This document shows, piece after piece, positions 63,278 to 64,000 of a stretch of 64,000 bases of DNA; the first letter of the stretch is position 1, and each line of letters opens with the position of its first letter. Origin of the DNA: Streptomonospora nanhaiensis. Its GTDB lineage: Bacteria; Actinomycetota; Actinomycetes; Streptosporangiales; Streptosporangiaceae. Under the pieces are notes generated by a model, which worked only from the letters and a program-made list of their open reading frames with translations, made no database searches and was not told where the DNA came from. The translations under genes and the position numbers were made by a program. The stretch lies in contig NZ_CP113264.1 of the NCBI RefSeq assembly GCF_026642255.1, forward strand, positions 992,001-1,056,000. The letters are read 5' to 3'.

Positions 63278-64000
63278 GTGGCGTCAAGGGCGCTGGCCGT
63301 CTGGGAGCACCGGAAGGTCGTCGGCCTCCTGGTCCGGCGCGACCTGAAGGTCAAGTACCAGCAGTCCGTACTGGGTTACGCGTGGACGATGTTGGAGCCC
63401 CTGGCTCTGACGATGGTCTACTACTTCGTCTTCGGGGTCATCCTCAGCGCTGATCGCGGCATGCCCCCGGAGGCTCAGGCCTACGGCGGCTTCGTGCTCT
63501 TCCTCGTGGCCGGGATCCTGCCGTGGACCACCTTCGGCGCGATCCTCAACGAGGCGCCGCGGGCGATGCTCACGCATTCCAAGCTGATCACCACGATGAA
63601 GGTGCCCCGGGAGATCTTCCCGATGGCCACGGTGGGCACGAAGTTCGTCGAGTACATCCTCACCTGGCCGGTGCTGCTGGTCTTCGTCTTCGCGCTGGGC
63701 GGCCACTTCACCCTCATGGGCCTGCTGGTCTGGCTGCCGCTCGCGGTGGTGCTGACGTTCGCGTTCGGGCTCGGCGTGACCCTGTTCCTGTCGGCGGTCA
63801 ACGTGCTGCTGCGCGACGTGGAGCGCCTCGTGCGGATCCTCAGCCGCCTGCTGTTCTACGGATCGGCGATCCTGTTCCCGGCCTCCATGGTCCTCAGCTC
63901 CGGCATCCCCGAGTGGCTGAAGACCCTCTACCAGCTCAACCCGCTGATGGGCATCTTCCAGATGCACCGCGCGGTGTGGTTCCCTGAGTTCGCGGAACTA
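63278..64000 (+). CDS. ABC-2 type polysaccharide/teichoic acid exporter permease (3' end outside window)
   Basis: The first 241 residues of a membrane permease, running off the window. The N-terminus EHRKVVGLLVRRDLKVKYQQSVLGYAWTMLEPLA is the amphipathic helix and first-helix region of the Wzm/TagG family, followed by about five helices. These permeases, with an ATPase partner (TagH/Wzt), export lipid-linked teichoic acid or O-antigen-like polymers. GTG 63278 has GGAGG 5 nt upstream; GTG 63272 is also in frame but overlaps that site. The partner ATPase is probably just beyond the window. Neighbouring LCP, ugd, GT2 and cytidylyltransferase genes fit a wall polymer cluster. Confidence 0.92.
   Translation, partial: MASRALAVWEHRKVVGLLVRRDLKVKYQQSVLGYAWTMLEPLALTMVYYFVFGVILSADRGMPPEAQAYGGFVLFLVAGILPWTTFGAILNEAPRAMLTHSKLITTMKVPREIFPMATVGTKFVEYILTWPVLLVFVFALGGHFTLMGLLVWLPLAVVLTFAFGLGVTLFLSAVNVLLRDVERLVRILSRLLFYGSAILFPASMVLSSGIPEWLKTLYQLNPLMGIFQMHRAVWFPEFAEL

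Noticed and set aside
63284..63967. 227-codon minus-strand frame at the window end
   Set aside because: It is the shadow of the ABC permease on the plus strand, which has a good ribosome site and membrane-helix pattern.

Overview
The window is about 70 percent GC with dense coding, frequent GTG and TTG starts and many 4-nt stop/start overlaps. Gene content (mycothiol gene mshB, DUF3117, GtrA-purK-purE, the sigE block, Pkn-type kinases, an Sdh1-type succinate dehydrogenase) points to the chromosome of a filamentous actinomycete. Nocardiopsis or a close relative is my best guess from overall resemblance; that name is inference. No rRNA, tRNA, CRISPR array or prophage was found.

Layout. 1-6.8 kb: phosphoenolpyruvate carboxylase (ppc), a Uma2-type nuclease, biotin ligase (birA), a class III adenylyl cyclase and a metallo-beta-lactamase-fold hydrolase. 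6.9-15.4 kb: two different succinate dehydrogenases side by side, an Sdh1-type complex (minus strand) and a B. subtilis-type SdhCAB (plus strand), separated by a LysR regulator whose intergenic palindrome carries overlapping divergent -10 boxes. 15.4-19.8 kb: a Doc toxin with its antitoxin, a TIM-barrel protein, two tandem GNAT acetyltransferases, a TrmH-type methyltransferase and a DUF3054 membrane protein. 20.1-23.8 kb: two overlapping receptor-type Ser/Thr kinases. 23.8-30.8 kb: an S9 peptidase, mshB, a site-2 protease homologue and unknown proteins.

31-47.4 kb holds ferredoxin, dapC, dapD, dapE, a LOG-family protein, a DivIVA-like protein, DUF3117, leucyl aminopeptidase, an O-methyltransferase, sigE-rseA-rseB-htrA and mrp. 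This follows the gene order of the Mycobacterium tuberculosis Rv1170-Rv1229c interval, with local insertions: an IS30-like remnant, an exported lysozyme-like gene, and an RseB-like gene inside the sigE operon. The Dap genes make meso-diaminopimelate for lysine and peptidoglycan; the sigE block is an envelope-stress circuit with a visible ECF-type promoter.

47.6-51.2 kb: a CPBP protease, GtrA and purK-purE. 51.3-54.3 kb: a TetR/MFS efflux pair with palindromic operators, and a secreted protein with a TNT-like (NAD+ glycohydrolase) domain. 54.5-64 kb: envelope glycopolymer functions (UDP-glucose dehydrogenase, LytR-CpsA-Psr ligase, glycosyltransferase, glycerophosphodiesterase, an IspD/TarI-type cytidylyltransferase and an ABC exporter permease cut by the window end), probably the edge of a teichoic-acid or polysaccharide cluster.

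The most unusual signal is a 77-bp imperfect repeat (61 of 77 positions identical, no gaps) that ends at the -10 box of two unrelated genes, DUF3054 and dapE. Many genes (ppc, birA, lysR, mshB, dapD, LOG, mrp) appear to be leaderless, with a TANNNT box 6-9 nt before the start codon.
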